Of a stretch of DNA of 19,718 bases, positions 14,597-19,718 are shown piece by piece. The stretch's first letter is position 1. Each line of letters opens with the position of its first letter. The notes under the pieces are model-generated. The model had not been told where the DNA came from and made no database searches. It was given only the letters and a program-made list of their open reading frames with translations. The position numbers were made by a program, and so were the translations under genes. The DNA is from RGIG6353 sp045653035 (GTDB taxonomy: Bacteria; Bacillota; Clostridia; Oscillospirales; SIG627). Location of the stretch: positions 1 through 19,718 of the forward strand of contig JAZOLO010000005.1 in the NCBI GenBank assembly GCA_045653035.1, written 5' to 3'.

Positions 14597-16225
14597 ATGG
14601 CAAAGGAACTTATTTACGGAATTGATGCGAGAAATAAGCTTCTCGCAGGTGTTGACAAGCTTGCCAACACAGTTAAAGTAACACTTGGTCCTAAGGGTAG
14701 AAACGTTGTTCTTGAAAGAAAGTTCGGCACTCCCCTTATCACTAACGACGGTGTTACAATCGCTATGGAAATTGAACTTGACGATGCATTTGAAAACATG
14801 GGTGCTCAGCTTGTAAGAGAAGTTGCTACAAAGACAAATGACCTTGCAGGTGACGGTACAACAACCGCTACAATCCTCGCTCAGGCATTTATCCGCGAGG
14901 GCATGAAGAACGTAACCGCAGGGGCTAATCCTATGGTTATCAGAAAGGGTATTCAGAAGGCTATCGACAAGGCTGTTGAAACTCTTAACGCTAATGCTCA
15001 GAAAATTCAGGGCACAAACGATATCGTTCGTATAGGTACTGTTTCTGCAGGTGACGAAATAATTGGTAAGCTTATCGCTGACGCTATGGAAAAGGTTACT
15101 TCTGACGGCGTTATCACAGTTGAGGAGTCAAAGTCTGCTGAAACCTACTGCGAGGTTGTTGAAGGTATGCAGTTTGACAGAGGATATATCTCACCTTACA
15201 TGGTAACTGATACAGACAAAATGGAAGCTGTTATTGACGATGCTTACATTCTTATCACTGACAAGAAGATTTCTAACATTCAGGAAATTCTTCCCCTTCT
15301 TGAACAGGTTGTTCAGGCAGGTAAGAAACTTGTTATCATTGCTGAAGACCTTGAAGGCGAAGCTCTTTCCACTATCCTTGTAAACAAGCTTCGCGGAACA
15401 TTTACCTGCGTTGCAGTTAAGGCTCCCGGATTTGGCGATAGAAGAAAAGAAATGCTTCGTGACATCGCAATCCTTACAGGTGGTGAGGTAATAACAGAAG
15501 AGCTTGGTCTTGACCTCAAGGAAGCAACAGTTGCTCAGCTCGGTCGTGCTAAGCAGGTTAAGATTAACAAGGAAACTACCATCATTGTTGACGGTGCAGG
15601 AAACTCAGAGGAAATCAAGAACAGAATTGCTCAAATCAAATCTTCTATGGAAGTTACAACTTCTGAATTCGATAAAGAAAAGCTTCAGGAAAGACTTGCA
15701 AAGCTTGCAGGCGGTGTTGCTGTTATCAAGGTTGGTGCCGCAACAGAATCAGAAATGAAGGAAAAGAAGCTTAGAATCGAAGATGCTCTCAACGCTACCC
15801 GTGCGGCAGTTGAAGATGGTATCGTTCCCGGCGGCGGAGTTGCTATTCTCAACGTTATCCCCGAGGTTAAAAAGCTTCTTGCTACAACTAACGGTGACGA
15901 AAGAGTCGGTGTTTCCATTGTTCTCCGTGCTCTTGAAGAGCCTGCTCGTCAGATTGCTGAAAACGCAGGCTTCGAAGGCTCTGTTATCATCAACAAGATT
16001 CTCACTTGCAAGAAGAAGGCTTACGGCTTCAACGCTTATACAGAAGAATACGTTGATATGTTTGAGGCAGGTATCATTGACCCTGCTAAGGTAACACGTT
16101 CTGCTCTCCAAAATGCAGCATCTGTTGCGGCTATGGCTCTTACAACAGAAGCACTTGTTGCTGATAAGAAGGAAGAAGCCCCTGCAGCTCCCGCAGCTCC
16201 TAACCCCGGAATGGGAATGTACTAA
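14597..16225 (+). CDS. groEL: Chaperonin GroEL (Hsp60)
   Basis: GroEL is the ATP-driven tetradecameric folding chamber. The 542-aa product is full length. The equatorial domain has TLGPKGRNVVL (29-39), the ATP-phosphate loop with D51 and GDGTTTAT (85-92). The apical domain spans about 190-370 with YISPYMVTD, and a second equatorial segment has VEDGIVPGGGVA. The C-terminal tail is AAPAAPNPGMGMY. This is a short variant of the Gly-Gly-Met tail, with Ala-Pro repeats in place of most GGM units and a terminal Tyr. A TTGGAGG ribosome binding site overlaps the end of groES. The operon ends at the hairpin at 16360. Confidence 0.98.
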   Translation: MAKELIYGIDARNKLLAGVDKLANTVKVTLGPKGRNVVLERKFGTPLITNDGVTIAMEIELDDAFENMGAQLVREVATKTNDLAGDGTTTATILAQAFIREGMKNVTAGANPMVIRKGIQKAIDKAVETLNANAQKIQGTNDIVRIGTVSAGDEIIGKLIADAMEKVTSDGVITVEESKSAETYCEVVEGMQFDRGYISPYMVTDTDKMEAVIDDAYILITDKKISNIQEILPLLEQVVQAGKKLVIIAEDLEGEALSTILVNKLRGTFTCVAVKAPGFGDRRKEMLRDIAILTGGEVITEELGLDLKEATVAQLGRAKQVKINKETTIIVDGAGNSEEIKNRIAQIKSSMEVTTSEFDKEKLQERLAKLAGGVAVIKVGAATESEMKEKKLRIEDALNATRAAVEDGIVPGGGVAILNVIPEVKKLLATTNGDERVGVSIVLRALEEPARQIAENAGFEGSVIINKILTCKKKAYGFNAYTEEYVDMFEAGIIDPAKVTRSALQNAASVAAMALTTEALVADKKEEAPAAPAAPNPGMGMY

Positions 16226-16236
16226 TTAGCGTTGTC

Positions 16237-16319
16237 TTATTAAATGCAAATTTAAGGTATATTTTTCTTTGAAAAATAATTACGAAAAAAGAGCGTGTGA
16301 TTCTAAATGCATTTAATAA
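16237..16319. repeat. 12-bp inverted repeat flanking 59 nt downstream of groEL
   Basis: TTATTAAATGCA (16237-16248) and TGCATTTAATAA (16308-16319) are exact complements. The 59 nt between them is AT-rich and non-coding. It could be a tiny inverted-repeat element or a long 3' UTR hairpin. The whole stretch 16226-16572 has no gene: it contains this repeat, two terminators, a promoter-like pair, one DnaA-box match and a palindrome. Confidence 0.55.
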
Positions 16320-16359
16320 CAGTAGTTCAAAATAATATATAAGCATTACAAGGTACAGA

Positions 16360-16405
16360 AATAAGAGATAAAACTGTAAAAGGTTTTATCTCTTATTCTT
16401 ATACT
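16360..16405 (+). terminator. Terminator of the groESL operon
   Basis: A perfect 15-bp stem (AATAAGAGATAAAAC at 16360-16374 with 16383-16397, 8-nt loop) is followed by CTTATACTTTTT. The T-run is broken but the stem is long. It lies about 135 nt after the groEL stop. Confidence 0.75.
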
Positions 16406-16419
16406 TTTTATCCACACAT

Positions 16420-16448
16420 TTGTCAAAATAAATGCCTTCTGATAAAAT
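16420..16448 (+). promoter_or_regulatory. Promoter-like pair directly before a terminator
   Basis: TTGTCA (16420-16425) and TAAAAT (16443-16448) are 17 bp apart. A transcript from about 16455 would meet the terminator at 16462-16498 at once, giving an RNA of about 45 nt. A consensus DnaA box TTATCCACA (16408-16416) sits just upstream. It may be fortuitous. Confidence 0.35.
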
Positions 16449-16461
16449 AAAGTTAAATTAT

Positions 16462-16498
16462 ACCGAAAAACCTAATTTAAGGTTTTTCGGTCTTTTTT
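16462..16498 (+). terminator. Strong intrinsic terminator
   Basis: A perfect 12-bp stem (ACCGAAAAACCT at 16462-16473 with 16480-16491, 6-nt loop) is followed by CTTTTTTG. It is plus-oriented, so it insulates the accessory region from groEL read-through. The leading A-runs are too weak to serve the minus strand well. Confidence 0.88.
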
Positions 16499-16539
16499 GC
16501 TTTGCATCATCGTGAAATCATTTATATTTCCCACTTTAA

Positions 16540-16567
16540 GTTTGTTTATGAAATTTCATAAACAAAC
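16540..16567. repeat. 28-bp perfect palindrome at the edge of the gene-fragment region
   Basis: The sequence starting GTTTGTTTATGAAA at 16540 is followed immediately by its exact complement, ending at 16567, with no spacer. It ends 5 bp before the stop codon of the acyltransferase remnant on the minus strand. There is no T-run after it in either direction. Confidence 0.85.
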
Positions 16568-16572
16568 ATCAT

Positions 16573-16686
16573 TTAGCCTTGAAAGTTAAGATTGTTTTTG
16601 TCTTTATATCCAATTGCTTTAGCAGGAACACCCGCCACAATGGCATTTTTGGCAACATCTTTTACTACAACTGAACCGGCTGCCGC
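16573..16686 (-). pseudogene. C-terminal remnant of a hexapeptide-repeat acyltransferase
   Basis: About 38 residues, AAAGSVVVKDVAKNAIVAGV followed by PAKAIGYK, match the closing coil of left-handed beta-helix acetyltransferases of the CysE/LacA/sugar O-acyltransferase type (consensus I-G-A-G-S-V-V-x-K-D-V, then A-G-x-P-A-K). Everything upstream of this coil, including the catalytic His, is missing. The fragment continues in frame from a glycosyltransferase remnant, so the 71-codon open frame at 16573-16788 is a chimera of two broken genes and not a real protein. Confidence 0.82.
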
Positions 16687-16830
16687 TACCCAATAAGAAA
16701 TTGCTCTGAAAAAGCCTCTTTTCGGCATTTTATTGAGTACATCAACAACCTTTCTGTCCAAAAGCTTGAAATCAGATGAATTAGCCATATCAAAGCCAGC
16801 TATACGGCTAATAAAAGAATAGAAAATTTC
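16687..16830 (-). pseudogene. Internal remnant of a DPM1-like family 2 glycosyltransferase
   Basis: The frame reads EIFYSFISRIAGFD, then SSDFKLLDRKVVDVLNKMPK and RGFFRAISYWV. This matches the segment of GT2 polyprenyl-phosphate glycosyltransferases that carries the (G)DFRLMDRKVVD motif and the R-x-x-F-x-R-G-x-x-x-W-V-G block. Such enzymes move sugars onto undecaprenyl phosphate for surface modification. The N-terminal catalytic DxD region and the membrane helices are absent. It is preceded in frame by a stop (16840-16842) and joined downstream to the acyltransferase tail near 16687. Confidence 0.8.
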
Positions 16831-16996
16831 GCACCATTGCTAAATTTTCATCATAATTTAAGCACTTATCTCCAAGAATTTCAACAGCTATACAAGAATA
16901 GTTGATACCGTATTTTTCTATGATATTAATAATGTTTTCTGCGAAATTTATGTCACAAAGAGTATCACGTGAAAAATTTATTGTATATACATATTT
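16831..16996 (-). pseudogene. EAL-domain remnant (cyclic-di-GMP phosphodiesterase-like)
   Basis: The frame contains KYVYTINFSRDTLCDINFAE, then NIIEKYGINYSCIAVEI and NYDENLAMVRNF. This resembles the central part of EAL domains, where a V-N-x-S-R-x-x-L-x-x-x-x-F motif precedes an E-[IL]-T-E strand. The EAL signature itself and the metal-binding DDFG segment are not present, and the E-I-T-E position reads EILG. The open frame extends from 17047 to 16808, but its first 18 or so codons overlap the flippase remnant in another frame, so the start there is not genuine. Confidence 0.62.
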
Positions 16997-17253
16997 AGTA
17001 CGCTTCTCTTTATTCCTGTTTTTATGTAATAAGAATGTGTAGCACAAAGGACTTCACTTGCACTCTTGTAATCTTTTTCACCGATTCTCTTATACAAAGC
17101 CTGAGTTGTAGCAACTCATACACCAGCCCCTAAAAGAAACAAATATACAAAAATCTGTTTTATAGTTGAAAGGACACCGTTGACCTCTGAGCCAAAGTTT
17201 TCAAGATATAATCTCGGTAAAATAAAACTGAGCGATATTAAAACCACCTGTTA
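16997..17253 (-). pseudogene. N-terminal remnant of a Wzx-type polysaccharide flippase
   Basis: Minus-strand reading from 17250 gives QVVLISLSFILPRLYLENFG, then SEVNGVLSTIKQIFVYLFLL, GAGV, a TGA (17116-17118), VATTQALYKRIGEKDYKSAS and EVLCATHSYYIKTGI. This matches the N-terminal end of lipopolysaccharide/O-antigen flippases of the MVF/MOP group, which carry polyprenyl-linked glycans across the membrane. The TGA stands where a Gly is expected, consistent with a GGA to TGA change. A further in-frame stop at 17251-17253 replaces the normal N-terminus. Only about 80 of some 480 residues remain. Confidence 0.75.
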
Positions 17254-17291
17254 CAGTAGGTAATAAAAAAGTACTGACAAATGGAAAATCC

Positions 17292-17361
17292 TGTGTTACA
17301 GTTAAGTTGCAAGACAAAATGTAGGGAAGGTTAAACCATTCATCATATAAACTGTAACACA
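17292..17361. repeat. 12-bp inverted repeat plus a third TGTTACAGT copy
   Basis: TGTGTTACAGTT (17292-17303) and AACTGTAACACA (17350-17361) are exact complements 46 nt apart. The core TGTTACAGT occurs a third time at 17249-17257. The stretch 17262-17409 otherwise shows no recognisable coding content. Confidence 0.55.
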
Positions 17362-17409
17362 TCTATTCTAAACCTACACAAAAGCACACTCTTTTTTCTG
17401 AAATAAGGA

Positions 17410-17438
17410 TTGACTAAAAAGTTGTTTTATGCTATACT
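17410..17438 (+). promoter_or_regulatory. tRNA-type promoter
   Basis: TTGACT (17410-17415) and TATACT (17433-17438) are 17 bp apart, giving a start near 17445, about 7 nt before the tRNA-like 5' half. It probably reads through that remnant to the intact tRNA-Pro. The TATAAT at 17639-17644, closer to the intact tRNA, has no -35 partner and would start at the tRNA itself. Confidence 0.8.
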
Positions 17439-17451
17439 AGCCTGTGTGAAC

Positions 17452-17491
17452 CGAGATCTAGCTCAGTTTGGTAGCGTGCTTCGTTCTGGGG
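17452..17491 (+). pseudogene. Truncated tRNA-Pro-like gene (5' half)
   Basis: CGAGATC-TA-GCTC-AGTTTGGTA-GCGT-G-CTTCG-TTCTGGG reproduces the acceptor 5' strand, D-arm and 5' anticodon arm of a tRNA-Pro. It shares the 14-nt string GCTCAGTTTGGTAG with the intact tRNA at 17651. After the anticodon loop the sequence breaks off (GCATATACC), with no 3' anticodon strand, T-arm or acceptor 3' strand. The loop has an extra T relative to the intact copy, so its anticodon cannot be assigned. It retains a good promoter. Confidence 0.8.
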
Positions 17492-17650
17492 CATATACCG
17501 AATGATTGGTCTAAAACCTTAAATCCCTTACAACCAGCCACTTTATCGGTGGTATCGTATTCAAAAAAGGCGGTTAATACCGCTATGACCACATAAAAAC
17601 CCGCAGATACGAAATAAATCGTATTTTGTGGTTGAAAATATAATAGGTAT

Positions 17651-17727
17651 CGAGGCGTGGCTCAGTTTGGTAGAGTGCTGCGTTCGGGACGCAGAGGCCG
17701 CAGGTTCAAATCCTGTCGCCTCGACCA
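17651..17727 (+). tRNA. tRNA-Pro (anticodon CGG)
   Basis: A full cloverleaf is present. The acceptor CGAGGCG pairs with CGCCTCG. The D-arm is GCTC/GAGT with AGTTTGGTA, and the anticodon stem is CTGCG/CGCAG with loop TTCGGGA (anticodon CGG). The T-arm is GCAGG/CCTGT with TTCAAAT, and the 3' ACCA is encoded. It decodes CCG. The 3' end is a classic landing site for tyrosine integrases, and a broken integrase gene lies 98 bp downstream pointing toward it. Confidence 0.96.
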
Positions 17728-17731
17728 CCTT

Positions 17732-17770
17732 AAACCTCAGTAACCAAGCGGTTTCTGAGGTTTTTGTTTT
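17732..17770 (+). terminator. tRNA-Pro terminator
   Basis: AAACCTCAG (17732-17740) pairs with CTGAGGTTT (17755-17763). An inner AACC/GGTT stem follows past one T-T mismatch. The run TTTTTGTTTTA follows. Confidence 0.88.
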
Positions 17771-17824
17771 ATTTGAAATAATTTATAAAAGTACGGAACC
17801 TTTTCATTTCTTCTTAGTTTCTTC

Positions 17825-18401
17825 TTAGCATAGCACTTGCATCTCTCTTGCTTTCTTTGGCGGCAGTTTACATCCTACGGCAGGGTTTGTTTTGATTAGT
17901 CCATCATCTACTGCCCTTTGCAGTGCCGTTCTGCAGTTAGCGTGGCAGCTTCTGACTAATCTGTCGGATAATCCTTTGCCGAGGGTTTCAGCATATCTTA
18001 GTCTGCCATTCTGGTTGAGGTCTGTGTAGAATTTTTGCAGGTCATTCTGCGTGAGCTTGTTGATGGGTATATCTCCGAGTTTTGGTATTATGTGTTTGTA
18101 TATTCTTGATTCATATCCCTCTTGGGTAGTTATTTTCACTCCTATCTTGCAGTAGTATTGATACCAGAAGTCTATCCATTCTGTGAATGGCATACTGCTT
18201 TTGACTCGATTCCGTCTTGTGATGCCGATTTTGTCCTTAAGCTCTTTTAGTTTCTTATTACATTCACTCTCGGTCTTGGCAAGTACACTCTTTGCTATGG
18301 GATTGCCTTTTTCGTTGTAGTCCACTACAATTCTGCCTTCCCATTCATCTGGTTTTTTTCAGTCTTACCATACCATCTCCTGAAGGTCTTCGTTTTGCCA
18401 T
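17825..18401 (-). pseudogene. Tyrosine integrase pseudogene: frameshifted, catalytic domain missing
   Basis: The gene begins at the ATG at 18401 (GAGGTG ribosome binding site): MAKRRPSGDGMVRLKKTR then TGA. Removing one A from the run of seven A near 18355 restores LKKPDEWEGRIVVDYNEKGN and the long frame that follows. This is the AP2-like arm-binding domain of Tn916/phage-type integrases. The core-binding (SAM-like) domain follows: FTEWIDFWYQYYCKIGVKIT, YESRIYKHIIPKLGDIPINK and LTQNDLQKFYTDLNQNGR. The frame stops after NPAVGCKLPPKKAREMQVLC, just where the catalytic domain with R-H-R-Y should begin. About 192 of about 380-400 residues remain, so recombinase activity is lost. The dead 3' end lies beside tRNA-Pro, its likely attachment site. 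Confidence 0.88.
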
Positions 18402-18431
18402 TTTCATCACCTCGCTTTTTCTGTAACACAC

Positions 18432-18460
18432 ACAATACCGTAAAGGTTCGAGTAAGTCAA
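18432..18460 (-). promoter_or_regulatory. Probable promoter of the integrase pseudogene
   Basis: On the minus strand TTGACT (18460-18455) and TATTGT (18437-18432) are 17 bp apart, about 30 nt before the start codon. A 10-bp inverted repeat, TCGCTTTTTC (18412-18421) and GAAAAAGCGA (18463-18472), flanks it and could be an operator. Confidence 0.6.
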
Positions 18461-18505
18461 GCGAAAAAGCGAAACAAATCTACAAAGAATTTCAAAAGAC
18501 ATACA

Positions 18506-18546
18506 ACAGTAATTTTATTGACATATTACTGTATTTGGTTTATAAT
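18506..18546 (+). promoter_or_regulatory. Orphan consensus promoter with an inverted repeat over the -35
   Basis: TTGACA (18518-18523) and TATAAT (18541-18546) are exactly 17 bp apart, a perfect consensus. ACAGTAAT (18506-18513) and ATTACTGT (18525-18532) form an inverted repeat bracketing the -35. No plus-strand gene follows. A transcript would start near 18553 and reach the hairpin at 18576-18606. Confidence 0.75.
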
Positions 18547-18571
18547 TTTATTAAAGTTAATCATTAAATTC

Positions 18572-18606
18572 AAAAGAGGTTACGCATACTTTTTATGCGT
18601 AACCTC
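18572..18606 (-). terminator. Terminator of the histidine kinase gene
   Basis: A perfect 13-bp stem (18576-18588, GAGGTTACGCATA, with 18594-18606) has a 5-nt loop and lies 18 nt after the kinase stop. On the minus strand it is followed by TTTTG; on the plus strand by AATTTGTTTT. It may act in both directions. Confidence 0.82.
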
Positions 18607-18624
18607 AATTTGTTTTAATGTATA

Positions 18625-19718
18625 TTAATTTTTGGGGAAACTGATTTTTACACTTGTACCTTTTCCCTCTGTGCTATCAAGAGAGATTTCAGCATCGTGG
18701 TATGTTGCTCCGTGTTTTACGATAGAAAGACCAAGTCCCGTGCCACCAACAAGTTTAGAATGACTTTTATCCACTCTGTAAAAGCGTTCAAATACTCTGT
18801 TTTGTTCATGTGCTGGAATACCTATTCCCGTATCTCTGACGGTCAGATTTACTTTGCTGTCGGTGGTATTTATAATCACATCAACTATGCCGTTTTCTTT
18901 GTTATACTTGATTGCATTATCGCAAAGGTTATATATCATTTCGTCAAGGATTTTTCTCGCACCATAAACAGTGGCAGTATCGCCAATGATGTTGAATGTA
19001 ATGTTTCTATTATTGGCAATAGGTGTGAGTCTTTTCACAATATCCTTTGAAAGCTCATGGATGTCAACATTTTCTTTTTCAACCGGAACTACGCCCTCGT
19101 CAAGTTCAGATATTTTCATAATGTCGCTGAGAAGAGTGATAAGTCTTTGTGCTTCATCGTAAATAGAAGTAGAAAAGTCAATAACCGTTTCGTCCGGCGT
19201 ACCGCCTGATTTCATCATCTCTGCAAAGCCTGAAATAGATGTAAGCGGAGTTTTCAATTCGTGTGATACATTAGATGTAAATTCCTGACGAAGTTGTTCA
19301 CGCTTTACACTCTCGGTAATATCAATAATTACCATAACAGCGCCAATTATTTTATCCCCCTCAAAAACGGGATTTGCAATCAGATTATATGTGTTTTCGT
19401 CGTGGGTAATATCGTTTTCGCTACGTGAACCTGCAAGTGCCGTTTCAATTGTATTTCTAAAACCACGACTTCTGTTGAAAGAAAGAACACTTCTGCTTTC
19501 AGAATCGTCAACTTCAAGCAAGGTTTTAGCCGCCTGATTATAAGAAAGAATATTGAAATCCTTATCAATAATCAAAAGTCCTTCGCTCATATTTTCTGTT
19601 ATGAGTTTAAATTCCTCTTGTTTTTGCTCTGCTTCTTTTATCTGCTTTGAAATAGTCTTTTTCTGAGCAGATATTTTTTTGAGTAGTGGTGTTAATTCCT
19701 CATAAGTTTCATTTGCGG
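18625..19718 (-). CDS. PhoR-like sensor histidine kinase (partial, runs off the right edge)
   Basis: This is a membrane two-component sensor kinase; 363 C-terminal residues are visible and the gene continues beyond 19718. The in-frame ATG at 19590 is not the start, because the frame stays open to the edge with a coiled coil (KKTISKQIKEAEQKQEEFKL) that would link a membrane/HAMP region to the PAS domain. The PAS domain follows (SEGLLIIDKDFNILSYNQAA). The HisKA H-box is FTSNVSHELKTPLTSISGF, with the phospho-accepting His at 19261-19263. HATPase_c has an N-box (DEMIYNLCDNAIKYN), G1 (DTGIGIP), an F-box (RVFERFYRVD) and G2 (GGTGLGLSIVKHG). The order fits PhoR, whose regulator PhoB/PhoP would lie outside the window. 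A phosphate role is an inference from architecture only. Confidence 0.93.
   Translation of the reverse strand, partial: ANETYEELTPLLKKISAQKKTISKQIKEAEQKQEEFKLITENMSEGLLIIDKDFNILSYNQAAKTLLEVDDSESRSVLSFNRSRGFRNTIETALAGSRSENDITHDENTYNLIANPVFEGDKIIGAVMVIIDITESVKREQLRQEFTSNVSHELKTPLTSISGFAEMMKSGGTPDETVIDFSTSIYDEAQRLITLLSDIMKISELDEGVVPVEKENVDIHELSKDIVKRLTPIANNRNITFNIIGDTATVYGARKILDEMIYNLCDNAIKYNKENGIVDVIINTTDSKVNLTVRDTGIGIPAHEQNRVFERFYRVDKSHSKLVGGTGLGLSIVKHGATYHDAEISLDSTEGKGTSVKISFPKN

Noticed and set aside
16808..17047. 79-aa open frame as a genuine small protein
   Set aside because: Its first part overlaps the flippase remnant in another frame and the rest is a partial EAL domain without its signature motifs.
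17628..17828. Plus-strand open frame of 66 codons across tRNA-Pro
   Set aside because: It is a translation of the tRNA and its terminator, with no ribosome binding site or protein-like composition.
16226..18624. CRISPR array or multi-gene defence island
   Set aside because: There are no regularly spaced direct repeats and no intact effector genes; the region contains only remnants, a tRNA and regulatory hairpins.
18395..18628. 77-codon plus-strand frame after the integrase start
   Set aside because: It overlaps the integrase start and promoters on the other strand and reads through the kinase terminator hairpin. It shows no recognisable motif and has no ribosome binding site.

Overview
The window looks like a chromosomal segment from a gut-type, low-to-moderate GC Firmicute, most likely a Clostridia/Ruminococcaceae-Oscillospiraceae relative. 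This is inference. It rests on near-consensus sigma-A promoters with 17-bp spacers, strong GGAGG/AGGTG ribosome binding sites, a CIRCE (HrcA) operator before groES-groEL, the gene content (greA-lysS, ruvX, ribF, ligA, a PhoR-type kinase) and protein sequences that resemble that group. About 16.2 kb is ordinary, compact chromosome. About 2.4 kb (16.2-18.6 kb) is a decayed accessory region.

Layout, left to right. (1) greA-lysS, an operon with a clear promoter, ends in a bidirectional terminator. (2) A small PsiE-like membrane protein gene follows on the minus strand with its own promoter. The unit is bracketed by a 15-bp direct repeat of the lysS 3' end, and a second plus-oriented terminator lies just beyond the outer repeat. 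(3) A small XRE regulator and a divergent SLOG-family (DUF1273-like) gene share an intergenic region with four copies of AAGTAAA. (4) A MATE transporter has its own dyad-rich promoter. (5) A consensus promoter drives a one-pass membrane-anchored protein of unknown function and then ruvX, whose only sensible start codon is AUU. (6) A minus-strand operon runs AEC transporter > aldo/keto reductase > ribF > a serine-type D-Ala-D-Ala carboxypeptidase relative with altered active-site motifs. (7) Divergent from it, a creatininase-family amidohydrolase is followed by ligA. (8) groES-groEL has a promoter and a perfect CIRCE.

The accessory region downstream of groEL holds tandem terminators, a 28-bp perfect palindrome and a chain of minus-strand gene scraps: Wzx-type flippase, EAL domain, DPM1-like glycosyltransferase and a hexapeptide acyltransferase tail. 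Next come a promoter, a truncated tRNA-Pro-like 5' half, an intact tRNA-Pro(CGG) with terminator, and a tyrosine integrase pseudogene (frameshifted and lacking its catalytic domain) pointing at the tRNA 3' end. A consensus promoter with no gene follows, and then the 3' part of a PhoR-like histidine kinase that runs off the right edge. Together this reads as the scar of an integrative element at tRNA-Pro and the wreckage of a surface-polysaccharide locus.

I do not see a complete novel defence or mobile system. The most unusual signals are the AUU start of ruvX, the lysS-tail repeat bracketing the psiE-like unit, the HTH/SLOG pair with its repeated operator-like motif, the carboxypeptidase with GAN/NTG in place of SxN/KTG, and the multi-gene mosaic near the tRNA.
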